A DNA stretch of 64,000 nucleotides from Bacteroides pyogenes (GTDB lineage: Bacteria; Bacteroidota; Bacteroidia; Bacteroidales; Bacteroidaceae), in the NCBI RefSeq assembly GCF_014196225.1, contig NZ_JACIDI010000007.1:68024-132023 (forward strand). Direction: 5' to 3'. Below the pieces are notes generated by a model, which saw only the letters and a list, made by a program, of their open reading frames with translations, searched no databases and was not told the origin of the DNA. Positions 7,333 to 16,276 of the stretch are shown in pieces; the stretch's first letter is position 1; every line of letters starts with the position of its first letter. Made by a program: the position numbers and the translations under genes.

Positions 7333-8676
7333 CTACAACGCTTCGCGGAAAATCTCCGCCACCGTGGGATGCGGAAAGACAATCTTCTTCCACGCCTCGG
7401 TGGTGAGCCCCAGATCGACAGCCATGCCGGCAATGGTGATAATCTCCGAAGCCGGATTGCCCAATACGTGGGCGCCGATGATACGCTCCTTCTCATCGAG
7501 CAGCAGCTTGCAAACTCCGTTCACCCCTTCGTTCTCCGCCACAAAGCGTCCGGAAAAGGCCATCGGCAGCTTCACCGTACGGAAGGTGATGCTCTTGCGC
7601 TGCGCCGTTTCTTCCGTCTCTCCCACTCCGGCTATTTCGGGATTGGTATACACCACACCGGGAATGGCGCGATAGCTCATCGCATCTTCCTTGCCCAAAA
7701 TGGTGTGCACCGCCACTTCGGCTTCGCGCACGGCGGTGTGTGCCAGCAGCGAGAATCCGGTGAGGTCGCCGCAAGCGTACACGTTCGGCAGAGAAGTACG
7801 CATCTGCGCGTCTACACGGATGTGCCCGAGTTCGGTCTTATAGAGCGACAGGTTTTCGAGCCCGAACCCTTGAGTCACCGGACGGCGGCCTACGCTCATC
7901 AGCAGACGGTCGGCAGTGACGCTGCCCTCGCCTTCGGCATTCTCGAAAGAGACGGTCGCCCCTTCGGGCGTCGACGACACAGCCGTGACTTTGGTGCTCA
8001 GCAGGAACTTGACGCCGCGCTTGGCATACTCCGCCCGGAGCATCGCCGAAAGTTCTTTGTCCATTCCGCCGAGAATCTCATCGAGCATCTCCACAACGGT
8101 GACTTGCGTGCCCAGACTGTTGAAGAACGAAGCGAACTCCATCCCGATGACTCCTCCGCCCACAATGACGAGAGAAGCGGGCAGCTCTTTGCAGTCGAGC
8201 GCGTCACGGTGTGTCCAGTAGTCCGCCTTGTCCACTCCCGGAATGGGCGGGATAAACGTATCCGACCCGGTGCAGAGTATCAGGTTTTCACCCTCGTAGG
8301 TCTCATCTCCGCAACGAACCGTGTGGCGGTCGATGATGTGCGCCTCGCCCGTCACGATGGCCACATTGTTCGACGTCAGCTTAGCCTTCACCCCGAGCAC
8401 CAGCTTACGCACCACCTTGCTTTTGCGGCTGATGATTTTCGGAAGGTCGAAAGCCGGTTCGGCCACCGTCACCGCATATTTGGAGGCATGACGCGCCGAA
8501 TCGTATGTTTTGGCGGAATAGAGCAGTGTTTTGGTGGGGATGCATCCCTCGTTCAGGCAAACGCCGCCGAGGCTGTTCTTCTCGATAAGGAGCACACTCA
8601 GTCCGGCTTTGCCGGCTGTTTCGGCAGCCGTATATCCCGCAGGACCTCCGCCGATGATGATGACTTGATACTTCAT
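7333..8676 (-). CDS. lpdA: Dihydrolipoyl dehydrogenase (E3)
   Basis: 447 residues of the pyridine nucleotide-disulfide oxidoreductase family. The N-terminal FAD motif is IIIGGGPAGYTAAE, the redox disulfide is C40/C45 in GGVCLNEGCIPTKTLLY, the NAD motif is VIVGGGVIGMEFASFF, the second FAD contact is VYACGDLTG, and the C-terminal catalytic HP pair is in FPHPTVAEIF. It reoxidises dihydrolipoamide on the E2 subunits or H-protein of 2-oxoacid dehydrogenases or the glycine cleavage system, giving NADH. None of these partners is adjacent, so it is a stand-alone copy. A TAnnTTTG element lies about 40 bases upstream of the start. Confidence 0.95.
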   Translation of the reverse strand: MKYQVIIIGGGPAGYTAAETAGKAGLSVLLIEKNSLGGVCLNEGCIPTKTLLYSAKTYDSARHASKYAVTVAEPAFDLPKIISRKSKVVRKLVLGVKAKLTSNNVAIVTGEAHIIDRHTVRCGDETYEGENLILCTGSDTFIPPIPGVDKADYWTHRDALDCKELPASLVIVGGGVIGMEFASFFNSLGTQVTVVEMLDEILGGMDKELSAMLRAEYAKRGVKFLLSTKVTAVSSTPEGATVSFENAEGEGSVTADRLLMSVGRRPVTQGFGLENLSLYKTELGHIRVDAQMRTSLPNVYACGDLTGFSLLAHTAVREAEVAVHTILGKEDAMSYRAIPGVVYTNPEIAGVGETEETAQRKSITFRTVKLPMAFSGRFVAENEGVNGVCKLLLDEKERIIGAHVLGNPASEIITIAGMAVDLGLTTEAWKKIVFPHPTVAEIFREAL

Positions 8677-8712
8677 GGTGATTAGATTAGTTAATGTTTT
8701 TTATGTTGCAAG

Positions 8713-8720
8713 CAAAGGTA
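8713..8720 (-). promoter_or_regulatory. -7 element of lpdA promoter
   Basis: The minus strand reads TACCTTTG, a perfect TAnnTTTG, 37 bases upstream of the lpdA ATG. No clear -33 TTTG is visible at the expected distance. Confidence 0.45.
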
Positions 8721-8772
8721 TCGAAATATTCGGAATAAATGAAAGTTCGCTGATCATTCACAATCCTTGCCC

Positions 8773-9231
8773 TTATATTTTAAGCGTTCCGCCATTCATG
8801 GCATTAGCCATATCTATTTTTAATTCTTCGTCATAATCTTGCCCTTTCAAAAAACACACAATAATTCGCGATAACATCTTCTGCCCTATATTAGAACTTG
8901 CCACATGATAAACTATCGCCTCCAATTGACGCATGAAAATGCATGCCTGCCAATAATAACCGTTTTTATGAAGGAAGTAAGCTCCCAGCGTCAATGCTAT
9001 ACGTTTGTTTCCGTCATTGAAATAATGACCGGAACAAAAATTAAAAACAAGATACGTCAATTTATCCTCAAAAGAGGGATAGTATAAATTGTTTTGTACG
9101 AAGTCGAGCGTAGCACGTATACCACCATCATCACGAATGCCATCAAATCCCCCGCCGCTCGCTCCTATCATACGACGATAGACATCCAAGACTTCGTCAT
9201 AATCGATATATTGTATTTCATTACTCGCCAT
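8773..9231 (-). CDS. Fic/Doc-family toxin (death-on-curing type)
   Basis: 152 residues with the Fic active site H69-Y-F-N-D-G-N-K-R77 (GHYFNDGNKR, matching HxFxx(D/E)GNxR), preceded by the Doc-like GGGFDGIRDDGGIRATLDFVQ. Fic enzymes transfer AMP or another nucleotide phosphate to target proteins; Doc phosphorylates elongation factor Tu. The short length and all-helical shape fit the Doc class. No inhibitory (S/T)xxxE(G/N) helix is apparent in the protein. It overlaps the upstream HTH gene by 11 bases, so the two are translationally coupled. The codons near its end contain one copy of a 16-bp repeat found again at 10373. Target unknown. Confidence 0.85.
   Translation of the reverse strand: MASNEIQYIDYDEVLDVYRRMIGASGGGFDGIRDDGGIRATLDFVQNNLYYPSFEDKLTYLVFNFCSGHYFNDGNKRIALTLGAYFLHKNGYYWQACIFMRQLEAIVYHVASSNIGQKMLSRIIVCFLKGQDYDEELKIDMANAMNGGTLKI
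8783..8798. repeat. 16-bp direct repeat, left flank of the Fic module
   Basis: AGCGTTCCGCCATTCA, identical to 10373-10388, located in the last codons of the fic gene. The pair brackets the whole HTH-Fic module. Confidence 0.75.
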
Positions 9232-10237
9232 CTGCCTGCTTCAATCGTTTAAGGACATCCTTGTTATCTTCCAATATCCGGTCAAAATCTATGGACTGAT
9301 CGCCTATAAAACGTTCGTATTCTTCCGGTGTCACAGCTTGCAAATACTCTCCGATATTGCCATGATAAGCATCCCTGAAGCTGTAATCACGCGAGGCCAT
9401 TTTTGTACGGGCATCATTCAAATAAGGTTTTTGCATGGGATGTTCCACCAGTTCATTAACAATTTCTTCTACCTCATCCATTGTCAGTTTAATTCCATGA
9501 TTCTTTTTGAATCGTTCCTGAATAGCCGAACCTACGCCATTCTCAAAAGAGGAGATAACAAGAAGAACCTCTGCATAAAGAGTGTTTCGAACATTATCTT
9601 TCATACCAAGATTAAGAATCTCTCGATACTCCCTGGCATTTTCTCGGAACACAGCCTTATAAATAAAATCCGTCACCTGAGCATACTTATAGGTAATGTG
9701 TCCGTCTACATATTGGTTGATAGCAGAAGTGAGATTTTTCCGATAATTTTCTTCTGTTATCACAGCCGGCAAGAAATGTACATCCCTACGGTTGATAAAC
9801 TTCGTCCCTCCGCCGGTTCTCTGATTGATAGTAGCTATTACCAAATCAAGAATTAAACTCCTGACAGCTTTGGCTTTATCACTTTCTGTAAGCAGCATCC
9901 CGATATTCAAAAATGAACGGAAATTAAAAAGCCCGAGTTGAGTGGTTTTGCTCCCGACATTTATGACGGGAGCAAATTGTAACTTCAACTCTTTCAATCG
10001 CTTACCCTTACATAAAACATATCCGTTCAATATCAACTCTTGCCCATGGTTCTCCAGATATCGCTCTATGGTACGTTCTTCAACTTCATAAAAATCGGCT
10101 ACCATTTTTTTTGTAAACCGATACTCTCCCTCAAAGAGCATACCCGGCACATCCAATGTCTTCCGAATTTCTTCTACAGCGAAGCGATTGTTCAATACAT
10201 TCTGACGTTCTATGTTTGAAATAGTTAAATCTTTCAT
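9221..10237 (-). CDS. HTH DNA-binding protein, probable antitoxin partner of Fic
   Basis: 338 residues. The N-terminal part carries a helix-turn-helix reminiscent of RhuM-type proteins (YRFTKKMVADFYEVEERTIE, then RYLENHGQELILNGY). The long helical C-terminal part has no motif I recognise. Gene order (this gene first) and the 11-base overlap with the Fic gene are typical of antitoxin-toxin operons, and Bacteroidetes often pair this type of protein with a Fic/Doc protein. It is much larger than the classical Doc antitoxin Phd (about 73 residues) and unrelated to it. That it neutralises the toxin and represses the operon is inference. Confidence 0.65.
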   Translation of the reverse strand: MKDLTISNIERQNVLNNRFAVEEIRKTLDVPGMLFEGEYRFTKKMVADFYEVEERTIERYLENHGQELILNGYVLCKGKRLKELKLQFAPVINVGSKTTQLGLFNFRSFLNIGMLLTESDKAKAVRSLILDLVIATINQRTGGGTKFINRRDVHFLPAVITEENYRKNLTSAINQYVDGHITYKYAQVTDFIYKAVFRENAREYREILNLGMKDNVRNTLYAEVLLVISSFENGVGSAIQERFKKNHGIKLTMDEVEEIVNELVEHPMQKPYLNDARTKMASRDYSFRDAYHGNIGEYLQAVTPEEYERFIGDQSIDFDRILEDNKDVLKRLKQADGE

Positions 10238-10372
10238 TCCTGCATTTCCTTAAGATATTGCCATATATACATACACATTTATTAGTTTCTTCTGTCTGCT
10301 TTCCAATATCTGTCTTTATCCAAATGACGCAAAATAACGAAGAAAGCCGTTATTCAGAATAAGGACATGGAC

Positions 10373-10388
10373 AGCGTTCCGCCATTCA
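10373..10388. repeat. 16-bp direct repeat, right flank of the Fic module
   Basis: AGCGTTCCGCCATTCA, identical to 8783-8798. It ends exactly on the stop codon (TCA on the plus strand) of the PH-domain gene, so both copies lie at a gene 3' end. Confidence 0.75.
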
Positions 10389-10799
10389 CCGGTTGCCTCG
10401 CATTTCACTGACTCCGCGTCGGGAGAGCGCTTTCAGGAACTCTTCTTCAGCAACGGGCATCACCGATGCGAACCGGCCTTCACCATACTCGATCAGCAGA
10501 TACTCCGTTGCCGAGAAACGGCCGAACTTCATCGAGCGGCAACGCTTCACGGCAGAAATGTCGCACAGCGGAATCGCCGTCTTGCCTCCGAATCTGCCTC
10601 GGTATATTTCGAGCACGCCATCCGAAGTTACGGTGTAAACCGTATGAATGACTTTCTCTATCAGGCCGATAAGAACAAGAGCCAGCAGCACGGCGGGCAA
10701 GATGTATCCGTACCACACGGCGCATGCCATGTTGACCGCAATCACAATCAGCAGAAGATATTGATACCACGCAACGCGGGCATGGAACGTTCGGTTCAT
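10386..10799 (-). CDS. Small membrane protein with bacterial PH domain
   Basis: 137 residues: two adjoining transmembrane segments (about residues 11-29, YQYLLLIVIAVNMACAVW, and 32-47) followed by a PH-like domain with the pattern YTVTSDGVLEIYRGRFGG, IPLCDISAVKRCRS and a LLIEYGEGRFASVMP strand pair. Such proteins are widespread and mostly uncharacterised inner-membrane proteins; the PH-like part probably binds protein or lipid on the cytoplasmic face. It diverges from nadB, with about 110 bases between the two starts. Confidence 0.75.
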   Translation of the reverse strand: MNRTFHARVAWYQYLLLIVIAVNMACAVWYGYILPAVLLALVLIGLIEKVIHTVYTVTSDGVLEIYRGRFGGKTAIPLCDISAVKRCRSMKFGRFSATEYLLIEYGEGRFASVMPVAEEEFLKALSRRGVSEMRGNR

Positions 10800-10878
10800 T
10801 TTCGTCGGTTTTTGGGCTGCAAGGTAGTAATTTTACGAATTATCGGCAATGAAACGCACAAGGAAGTAAGTTATTTTG

Positions 10879-10886
10879 TAGATTTG
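10879..10886 (+). promoter_or_regulatory. -7 element upstream of nadB
   Basis: TAGATTTG matches TAnnTTTG and lies 21 bases before the nadB ATG. It excludes the longer upstream reading frame as the start. No matching -33 element is evident. Confidence 0.4.
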
Positions 10887-10907
10887 CCAACGAGAAACAA
10901 CTATACT

Positions 10908-12479
10908 ATGGTCAGAAAATTCGATTTCCTCGTCATCGGCTCCGGAATCGCCGGTATGAGTTTCGCGCTGAAAGTGGCGCATAAAGGCAGTGTAGCTCTG
11001 ATCTGCAAAGCCGGACTGGAAGAATCAAATACGTATTTCGCGCAAGGAGGCATCGCTTCCGTGACTAATTTGGCAGTAGACAACTTCGAAAAGCACATCA
11101 AAGACACGATGATTGCCGGTGACCATATCAACGACCCCGCAGCCGTGAACATGGTGATACGAAACGCTCCCGAACAGATCAAAGCATTGATAGACTGGGG
11201 GGTGAATTTCGACAAGAAGGAGAACGGAGAATTCGACCTCCACAAGGAAGGAGGGCATTCGGAGTTCCGCATCCTGCACCACAAAGACAATACGGGGGCC
11301 GAAATACAGACCAGCCTGATAGAAGCCGTGAAGCGCCATCCCAACATCACAGTGTTCGAAAACTTCTATGCCGTGGAGATCATCACGCAGCATCATCAGG
11401 GCATCATCGTGACCCGATACACGCCTGGCATCAAATGCTACGGGGCTTATGTGCTGAACGAGCAGACGGGGGAGGTGGACACTTTCCTCTCGAAGCTGAC
11501 GGTGATGGCCACCGGAGGATGCGAGGCGGTGTACCGCAACACTACCAATCCGCTGGTAGCCACAGGCGACGGGATAGCCATGGTATATCGAGCCAAAGGA
11601 ATGGTGAAAGACATGGAATTCATCCAGTTCCACCCCACCGCTCTGTTCAACCCGGGCGACCGTCCCAGCTTCCTCATCACCGAAGCCATGAGGGGATACG
11701 GAGCGGTGCTCCGCACGCAAGACGGCAATGAGTTCATGCAGAAGTACGACGCCCGCCTCTCGCTGGCTCCGCGCGACATCGTGGCGCGCGCCATCGACAA
11801 CGAAATGAAACAGCGGGGCGAGGACCACGTCTATCTCGACGTCACCCACAAAGATCCGGAGGAGACCAAACGCCACTTCCCGAACATCTACAAGAAATGT
11901 CTCAGCCTCGGCATCGACATCACCAAAGACTACATCCCCGTGGCTCCGGCAGCTCATTACCTGTGCGGAGGCATCAAGGTCGACCTCGACGGGCAGTCGA
12001 GCATCCGCCGCCTGTATGCCTTGGGCGAATGTTCGTGCACCGGACTGCATGGAGGCAACCGACTGGCATCCAACTCGCTCATCGAAGCGGTGGTGTATGC
12101 CGATTCGGCAGCCCGCCATGCGCTGAGTGTGCTCGAGCGTTACGATTTCAACGACGACATACCCGAATGGAACGACGAGGGAACCATCTCGAACGAAGAG
12201 CGTGTGCTCATCACCCAGAGCATGAAAGAGGTGAACCAGATTATGGAAGCGTACGTAGGCATCGTGCGTAGCAATCTCCGCCTCACCCGCGCGTGGAACC
12301 GGCTCGACATTATTTACGAGGAGACCGAACGCCTGTTCAAGAAATGCAAAGCCACCCGCGAGCTCTGCGAACTGCGCAACATGATCAACGTTGGGTATCT
12401 CATCACACGGCAGGCGATGGAACGAAAAGAAAGCCGGGGGCTGCACTACACCATCGACTATCCGAAGAAAGAAAGGTAA
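10908..12479 (+). CDS. nadB: L-aspartate oxidase
   Basis: 523 residues with the FAD-binding GSGIAG (11-16), YFAQGGIASV, the substrate-site motif EGGHSEFRILHHKDNTG, the flavoprotein motif MEFIQFHPTALF, and HYLCGGIKVDLDG of the fumarate reductase/succinate dehydrogenase fold. NadB oxidises L-aspartate to iminoaspartate, the first step of de novo NAD synthesis, with fumarate as the likely acceptor in an anaerobe. The start at 10908 is chosen because a promoter element lies at 10879 and family members begin here; an open frame extends upstream but has no family similarity. nadA is also in this window, 21 kb away and not linked. The gene's 3' end seeds a repeat array. Confidence 0.95.
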   Translation: MVRKFDFLVIGSGIAGMSFALKVAHKGSVALICKAGLEESNTYFAQGGIASVTNLAVDNFEKHIKDTMIAGDHINDPAAVNMVIRNAPEQIKALIDWGVNFDKKENGEFDLHKEGGHSEFRILHHKDNTGAEIQTSLIEAVKRHPNITVFENFYAVEIITQHHQGIIVTRYTPGIKCYGAYVLNEQTGEVDTFLSKLTVMATGGCEAVYRNTTNPLVATGDGIAMVYRAKGMVKDMEFIQFHPTALFNPGDRPSFLITEAMRGYGAVLRTQDGNEFMQKYDARLSLAPRDIVARAIDNEMKQRGEDHVYLDVTHKDPEETKRHFPNIYKKCLSLGIDITKDYIPVAPAAHYLCGGIKVDLDGQSSIRRLYALGECSCTGLHGGNRLASNSLIEAVVYADSAARHALSVLERYDFNDDIPEWNDEGTISNEERVLITQSMKEVNQIMEAYVGIVRSNLRLTRAWNRLDIIYEETERLFKKCKATRELCELRNMINVGYLITRQAMERKESRGLHYTIDYPKKER

Positions 12480-12850
12480 GAGCACTCCATCCGCACTCTT
12501 CGATGAACCGGAGCGACATCCGGCTACCCGAAGAGACGAAGGATAAGGGCACGCCGCCAACGGAACAAATCCGTTCAAGAAGGAAAAATGACTGCACCGA
12601 AGAGGCGGAAGGATAAAGGCACGCCGCCAACGGAGCAAATCCGTTCAAGAAGGAAAAGTGACTGCACCGAAGAGACGAAGGATAAGGGCATGCCAACACC
12701 AAGTCGAAAGGCGGTGGCGGAATGGAAACGCAGACGGGACGAAAGATAAGGGTACTACAATACGAAGATTCCGGACTCTTCGGGTATGGAAGGATAAAAA
12801 GCGATGAAAGATAAGGGTGCTACAATACGAAGGCGCACCGACTATGGGAT
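12462..12850. repeat. Degenerate array of six ~64-70-bp units starting in the nadB 3' end
   Basis: The core GAAGGATAAGGGYA recurs at 12471 (in nadB, including its TAA stop), 12538, 12608, 12677, 12741 and 12806: offsets of 67, 70, 69, 64 and 65 bases. Units two to four also share ACGCCGCCAACGGAACAAAT and TCAAGAAGGAAAA. No credible coding sequence is present in 12480-13072; from 12851 to the mlaE start I see no further feature. Confidence 0.85.
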
Positions 12851-13072
12851 AAACGCTCCGGATGCCGTGCAGCCGGCGAAACGCAAATTATCCGGACGGC
12901 TTTTTCCCCCGCCGGACGTATCGCTTGGCCGCAACGCATCCGGCGTGAGAAGAGGGGTGAGAATGTGGGAGTAAACGCAATTTTGCAAACGAAACGGAAC
13001 TTTTTTTTAAAATACATGTTATAAACATTAGGACATACTACTAATAAAATACTCATTGACTATTTACGGTTT

Positions 13073-13900
13073 ATGAAAAAAACTGATCCGAAAAAAATTA
13101 AGCTCAAAAGACTCCGGTTGAAGAATATCCAGATAAGCAAGGAGGCACGCAATTTTTACAGTAGGATATTCATTGATCTGGGACAATTGGCCATCTTTAC
13201 GAAAGATGTAATCAAGCAGTTCTTTCAGCCGCCGTTCGAACACGGGGAACTCGTCAAGCAGGGATATATCATCGGAAACAAGTCATTCGCTCTGGTAGGA
13301 ATCACCGGATTCATCATGGGACTGGTGCTCACGATGCAGATGAACCCCATACTGACCGACTTCGGCGCCCAAACACTGCTGCCGGGAGTAATCGCAGTAG
13401 CGATGATACGCGAGCTGGGGCCCGTGATTACAGGATTGATATGCGCAGGCAAGATAAGCTCGGGCATCGGCGCCGAAATCGCGGCAATGATCGTAACCGA
13501 GCAGATCGACGCCATGGAAGTATCCGGAACCAAACCGCTCGGCTTTGTCGTAGCTTCCCGCGTGCTGGCAACCACCGTAGTGGTTCCCATCCTCGTCATC
13601 TTTGCCGATATCTTCAGCCTGATCGGCGCTTTTCTGGCAATCAACGTATTCGAGAGTACCAATATCACCCTGTTTGTCAACCGGGCATTAGACGTCGTTA
13701 CGTTCGAAGACTTGCTTCCCGCAACGGTGAAAACCGTTTTCTTCGGGTTCTTCATCGCTCTGATCGGCTGCTATAAAGGATACCATGCCGGACGGGGAAC
13801 CGAATCGGTGGGACAGGCCGCCAACTCGGCAGTAGTCATATCCTCGCTTACCATTTTCATCATCGACCTGATGTTTGTTCTTATCACCAACATTTTTTAA
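13073..13900 (+). CDS. mlaE: MlaE-family ABC transporter permease
   Basis: 275 residues of the MlaE/YrbE permease family: a charged N-terminal stretch, an amphipathic region, then about five hydrophobic segments with the hallmark LGPVITGLICAGKISSGIGA and EQIDAMEVSGTKPLGFVVAS motifs. With MlaF and MlaD it forms an inner-membrane complex that moves phospholipids between the inner and outer membranes, keeping outer-membrane asymmetry. It is the first gene of an operon with mlaF 9 bases downstream. Length is slightly above E. coli MlaE because of the basic N-terminal extension. Confidence 0.93.
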   Translation: MKKTDPKKIKLKRLRLKNIQISKEARNFYSRIFIDLGQLAIFTKDVIKQFFQPPFEHGELVKQGYIIGNKSFALVGITGFIMGLVLTMQMNPILTDFGAQTLLPGVIAVAMIRELGPVITGLICAGKISSGIGAEIAAMIVTEQIDAMEVSGTKPLGFVVASRVLATTVVVPILVIFADIFSLIGAFLAINVFESTNITLFVNRALDVVTFEDLLPATVKTVFFGFFIALIGCYKGYHAGRGTESVGQAANSAVVISSLTIFIIDLMFVLITNIF

Positions 13901-13909
13901 GCAGGCGCC

Positions 13910-14647
13910 ATGGACAAAAAAGAAGAAGTTATTGTAATAGAAAACCTCTATAAGTCGTTCGGAGACCTGCACATACTGCAAGGAATAGACCTCAAGCTCC
14001 ATAAAGGAGAGAATCTGGGCATTCTCGGCAAGTCGGGCACGGGCAAATCCGTGCTCACCAAGTGCATCGTAAGGCTGATAGAGCCCGATGCAGGGAAGAT
14101 AACGATACTCGGCGAAGACGTGCTGGCATGCAACGCGGCGGAACTGAACGAAGTGCGCAAGAAGATAGGATACCTCTTTCAGGGAGGAGCCCTGTACGAC
14201 TCGATGAGCGTACGCGAAAACCTTCACTTCCCTATCCGCAGAACCCAGTTCACCGACAGAGAACACGATTCGGAAGAGCTGGTAGAAAAAGCATTGCGGA
14301 GCGTAGGCCTTCTGGATGCCATCGACAAGATGCCTTCGGAACTTTCGGGGGGAATGAAAAAGAGGATAGCGCTGGCGCGCGCGCTCATCCTGCAACCGGA
14401 GATCATCCTTTACGACGAACCCACTACGGGCTTAGACGCCGTCACCTCTGGAGAAATAAGCGAATTGATACTGAAAGTACGCGAAGAATACAATACGGCG
14501 TCCATCATCATCACCCACGACATGAAATGCGCCAAAATATCGACCGATATCATCAAAATCATGAAAGAGGGAGTATTCGTGGTGGAAGGCACGTACGACG
14601 AACTGAAAAACTGCAAGGACAAAGAGATACAGAATTATTTTATTTAA
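13910..14647 (+). CDS. mlaF: MlaF-family ABC transporter ATP-binding protein
   Basis: 245 residues with Walker A GILGKSGTGKS (37-47), Q-loop YLFQGGALYDSMSVREN, signature LSGGMKKRIALARAL, Walker B ILYDEPTTGLD and the H-loop in IIITHDMK. It is the cytoplasmic ATPase of the Mla lipid transporter and contacts MlaE. Spacing to mlaE (9 bases) and mlaD (27 bases) indicates one transcript. No mlaB (STAS) or mlaC gene follows, which is usual in Bacteroidetes clusters. Confidence 0.93.
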   Translation: MDKKEEVIVIENLYKSFGDLHILQGIDLKLHKGENLGILGKSGTGKSVLTKCIVRLIEPDAGKITILGEDVLACNAAELNEVRKKIGYLFQGGALYDSMSVRENLHFPIRRTQFTDREHDSEELVEKALRSVGLLDAIDKMPSELSGGMKKRIALARALILQPEIILYDEPTTGLDAVTSGEISELILKVREEYNTASIIITHDMKCAKISTDIIKIMKEGVFVVEGTYDELKNCKDKEIQNYFI

Positions 14648-14674
14648 ACGGAAACATAACATACACATAGCATT

Positions 14675-15661
14675 ATGAAAGATACGAAAAAAGTATTACG
14701 GCTGGGTATTTTCATTGCAACGGGACTCGTGCTGTTCACCATAGCCATATACCTCATCGGCAACAAAGGAAATCTGTTCTCGCCCACCACAGAGATATTT
14801 TCTTCTTTCAAAGACATACGCGGTCTCGGAGTGGGAAGCAACGTACGCTTTGCCGGCATCAACGTAGGAACGGTGAAGAACATCAACATCACCTCCGATA
14901 CCACCGTCATCGTATCCATGTCGATACGCAGCAGCTACACCAAGTACATTTACAAGAACTCCACCGTGCAAATCGGGCAAGAGGGGCTCATGGGAGGAAA
15001 AATCATGCTTATCTCTCCGGGCAACTCGCAAACGGGCAAAGTAGTAGCCGGAGACTATCTGGCGGCAGCCGACGGAATGGACATCGAAGGCATGATCATC
15101 AAAGCCAAAGAGATTATCGAAGAAGTGGGCGAAGTGGTTTCGAGCGTCAACTCCATAGTAGGAAAGATGAATGACGGCGACGGAGACATCGCCCGCCTGC
15201 TCAACCGCAACGACCTGACCACTCATCTGGCGAACACGACTCAGCAATTGAATGCCTCGATGGCGAACATCAACGAAATCACCCGCAAGGTGAACAACGG
15301 CAAAGGCGATCTGGGCAAGCTGGTGAACAACGACAGCATAAGCCTCCAACTAAAAGGCATCATGAAGAATCTGAACACCACTTCATCCAGAGCAGACTCC
15401 GCCATCGGCGAAATCCACCGCACGGTTCATGCCATCAATCACGGCGAAGGAGTACTGCCCCGCCTCATCCACGACAAGAAACTGGGTGAAAGCGTAGACA
15501 CCGCCCTTGTGAAAGTAGACGACGGAGTGACTCAGGTATCCCGCGCCGCCCAAAGCATTGCCGACAGTTGGATACTCAGAATCTTTTCGGGAAACAAAGA
15601 CAAGAAGAAGAAAGAGCAGCAAGCCGATTCGCTCGCCGCAGGAAAGCGGGAGAAACGGTAG
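14675..15661 (+). CDS. mlaD: MlaD-family MCE domain protein
   Basis: 328 residues: one N-terminal membrane anchor (about 11-27, GIFIATGLVLFTIAIYLIG), an MCE domain (about 38-115, FKDIRGLGVGSNVRFAGINV and GQEGLMGGKIMLISPG), then a long helical periplasmic tail (about 135-305) and a Lys-rich C-terminus. The MCE domain forms hexameric rings that bind lipid on the periplasmic side of MlaE; the extended helix could help bridge the periplasm. The tail makes it about 140 residues longer than E. coli MlaD, as in other Bacteroidetes members. Confidence 0.92.
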   Translation: MKDTKKVLRLGIFIATGLVLFTIAIYLIGNKGNLFSPTTEIFSSFKDIRGLGVGSNVRFAGINVGTVKNINITSDTTVIVSMSIRSSYTKYIYKNSTVQIGQEGLMGGKIMLISPGNSQTGKVVAGDYLAAADGMDIEGMIIKAKEIIEEVGEVVSSVNSIVGKMNDGDGDIARLLNRNDLTTHLANTTQQLNASMANINEITRKVNNGKGDLGKLVNNDSISLQLKGIMKNLNTTSSRADSAIGEIHRTVHAINHGEGVLPRLIHDKKLGESVDTALVKVDDGVTQVSRAAQSIADSWILRIFSGNKDKKKKEQQADSLAAGKREKR

Positions 15662-15929
15662 AGCAGAAACAACAGAAATGCTGCCTCGTTCTGATGGCAG
15701 AGAAACATCTAAAACCGGAAAGAGAGGGCAGCGCAATGTACTCTCTATAAAAAGATGAAAATAATTTAAACTTCAATCTCAGAGAGGTTGGATACATTTT
15801 TATTGGCTGTCATAAATCTATTTGCAGAATTCTATTTAATACCTCATCCATTTAAGCAAATCATGAATTCAATTTGTATGCGTACTATTGCTTAAACGTA
15901 ATTCCGACGCTTAAAACAGCTGTCATTTG

Positions 15930-16035
15930 TATACATATATACCTGCCACGGTGAGTATATATGCCTACCACGGTGAGTATATATGCTTACCACGGTGTGT
16001 ATATATGCTTACCGGAATAGACATATATGTCCGCC
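15930..16035. repeat. 22-bp dyad repeat family, locus 2
   Basis: Five units with exact 22-base spacing: CCACGG starts at 15946, 15968 and 15990, with degenerate units on both sides. The unit is approximately TATATATGCYTACCACGGTG plus AG. Neighbouring units make imperfect dyads (GGTGAG-TATATA-TGCTTACC). The preceding stretch 15662-15929 shows no feature. Confidence 0.85.
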
Positions 16036-16276
16036 ACAATAAGTATTATGGCCGATGCGAAAGATCTTAAATTATCGCAATCCGAAAAAGAGAGAAAAAC
16101 CGGATGATTTCTAAAATTCTCAACTTTTTCCTTGCAAATCAACAATCTATTTTTAAATTTGCAAAAAACGTAACAGTTTTATCTTTCCAAATACCTAAAA
16201 ACACAGATATGAAACAGCCGCATCCATTCGACTGCTTTTCCCAGCAGGCTTTGCAGACGCTGCATCGCTACCGGGC

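Noticed and set aside
5831..7393. Long open frames on both strands across dacB (including a 520-codon minus frame and a 415-codon plus frame)
   Set aside because: They overlap dacB in other frames, have Arg/His/Pro-rich composition typical of shadows in moderately GC-rich genes, and show no family motif.
10644..10907. N-terminal extension of nadB upstream of 10908
   Set aside because: It overlaps the divergent PH-domain gene and the -7 element, and aspartate oxidases begin at the FAD motif near 10908.
11025..12638. 537-codon antisense frame over nadB
   Set aside because: A shadow of the nadB codon pattern without motifs.
15930..16035. CRISPR array
   Set aside because: The 22-bp and 65-bp arrays are contiguous repeats without unique spacers, and no cas genes are in the window.
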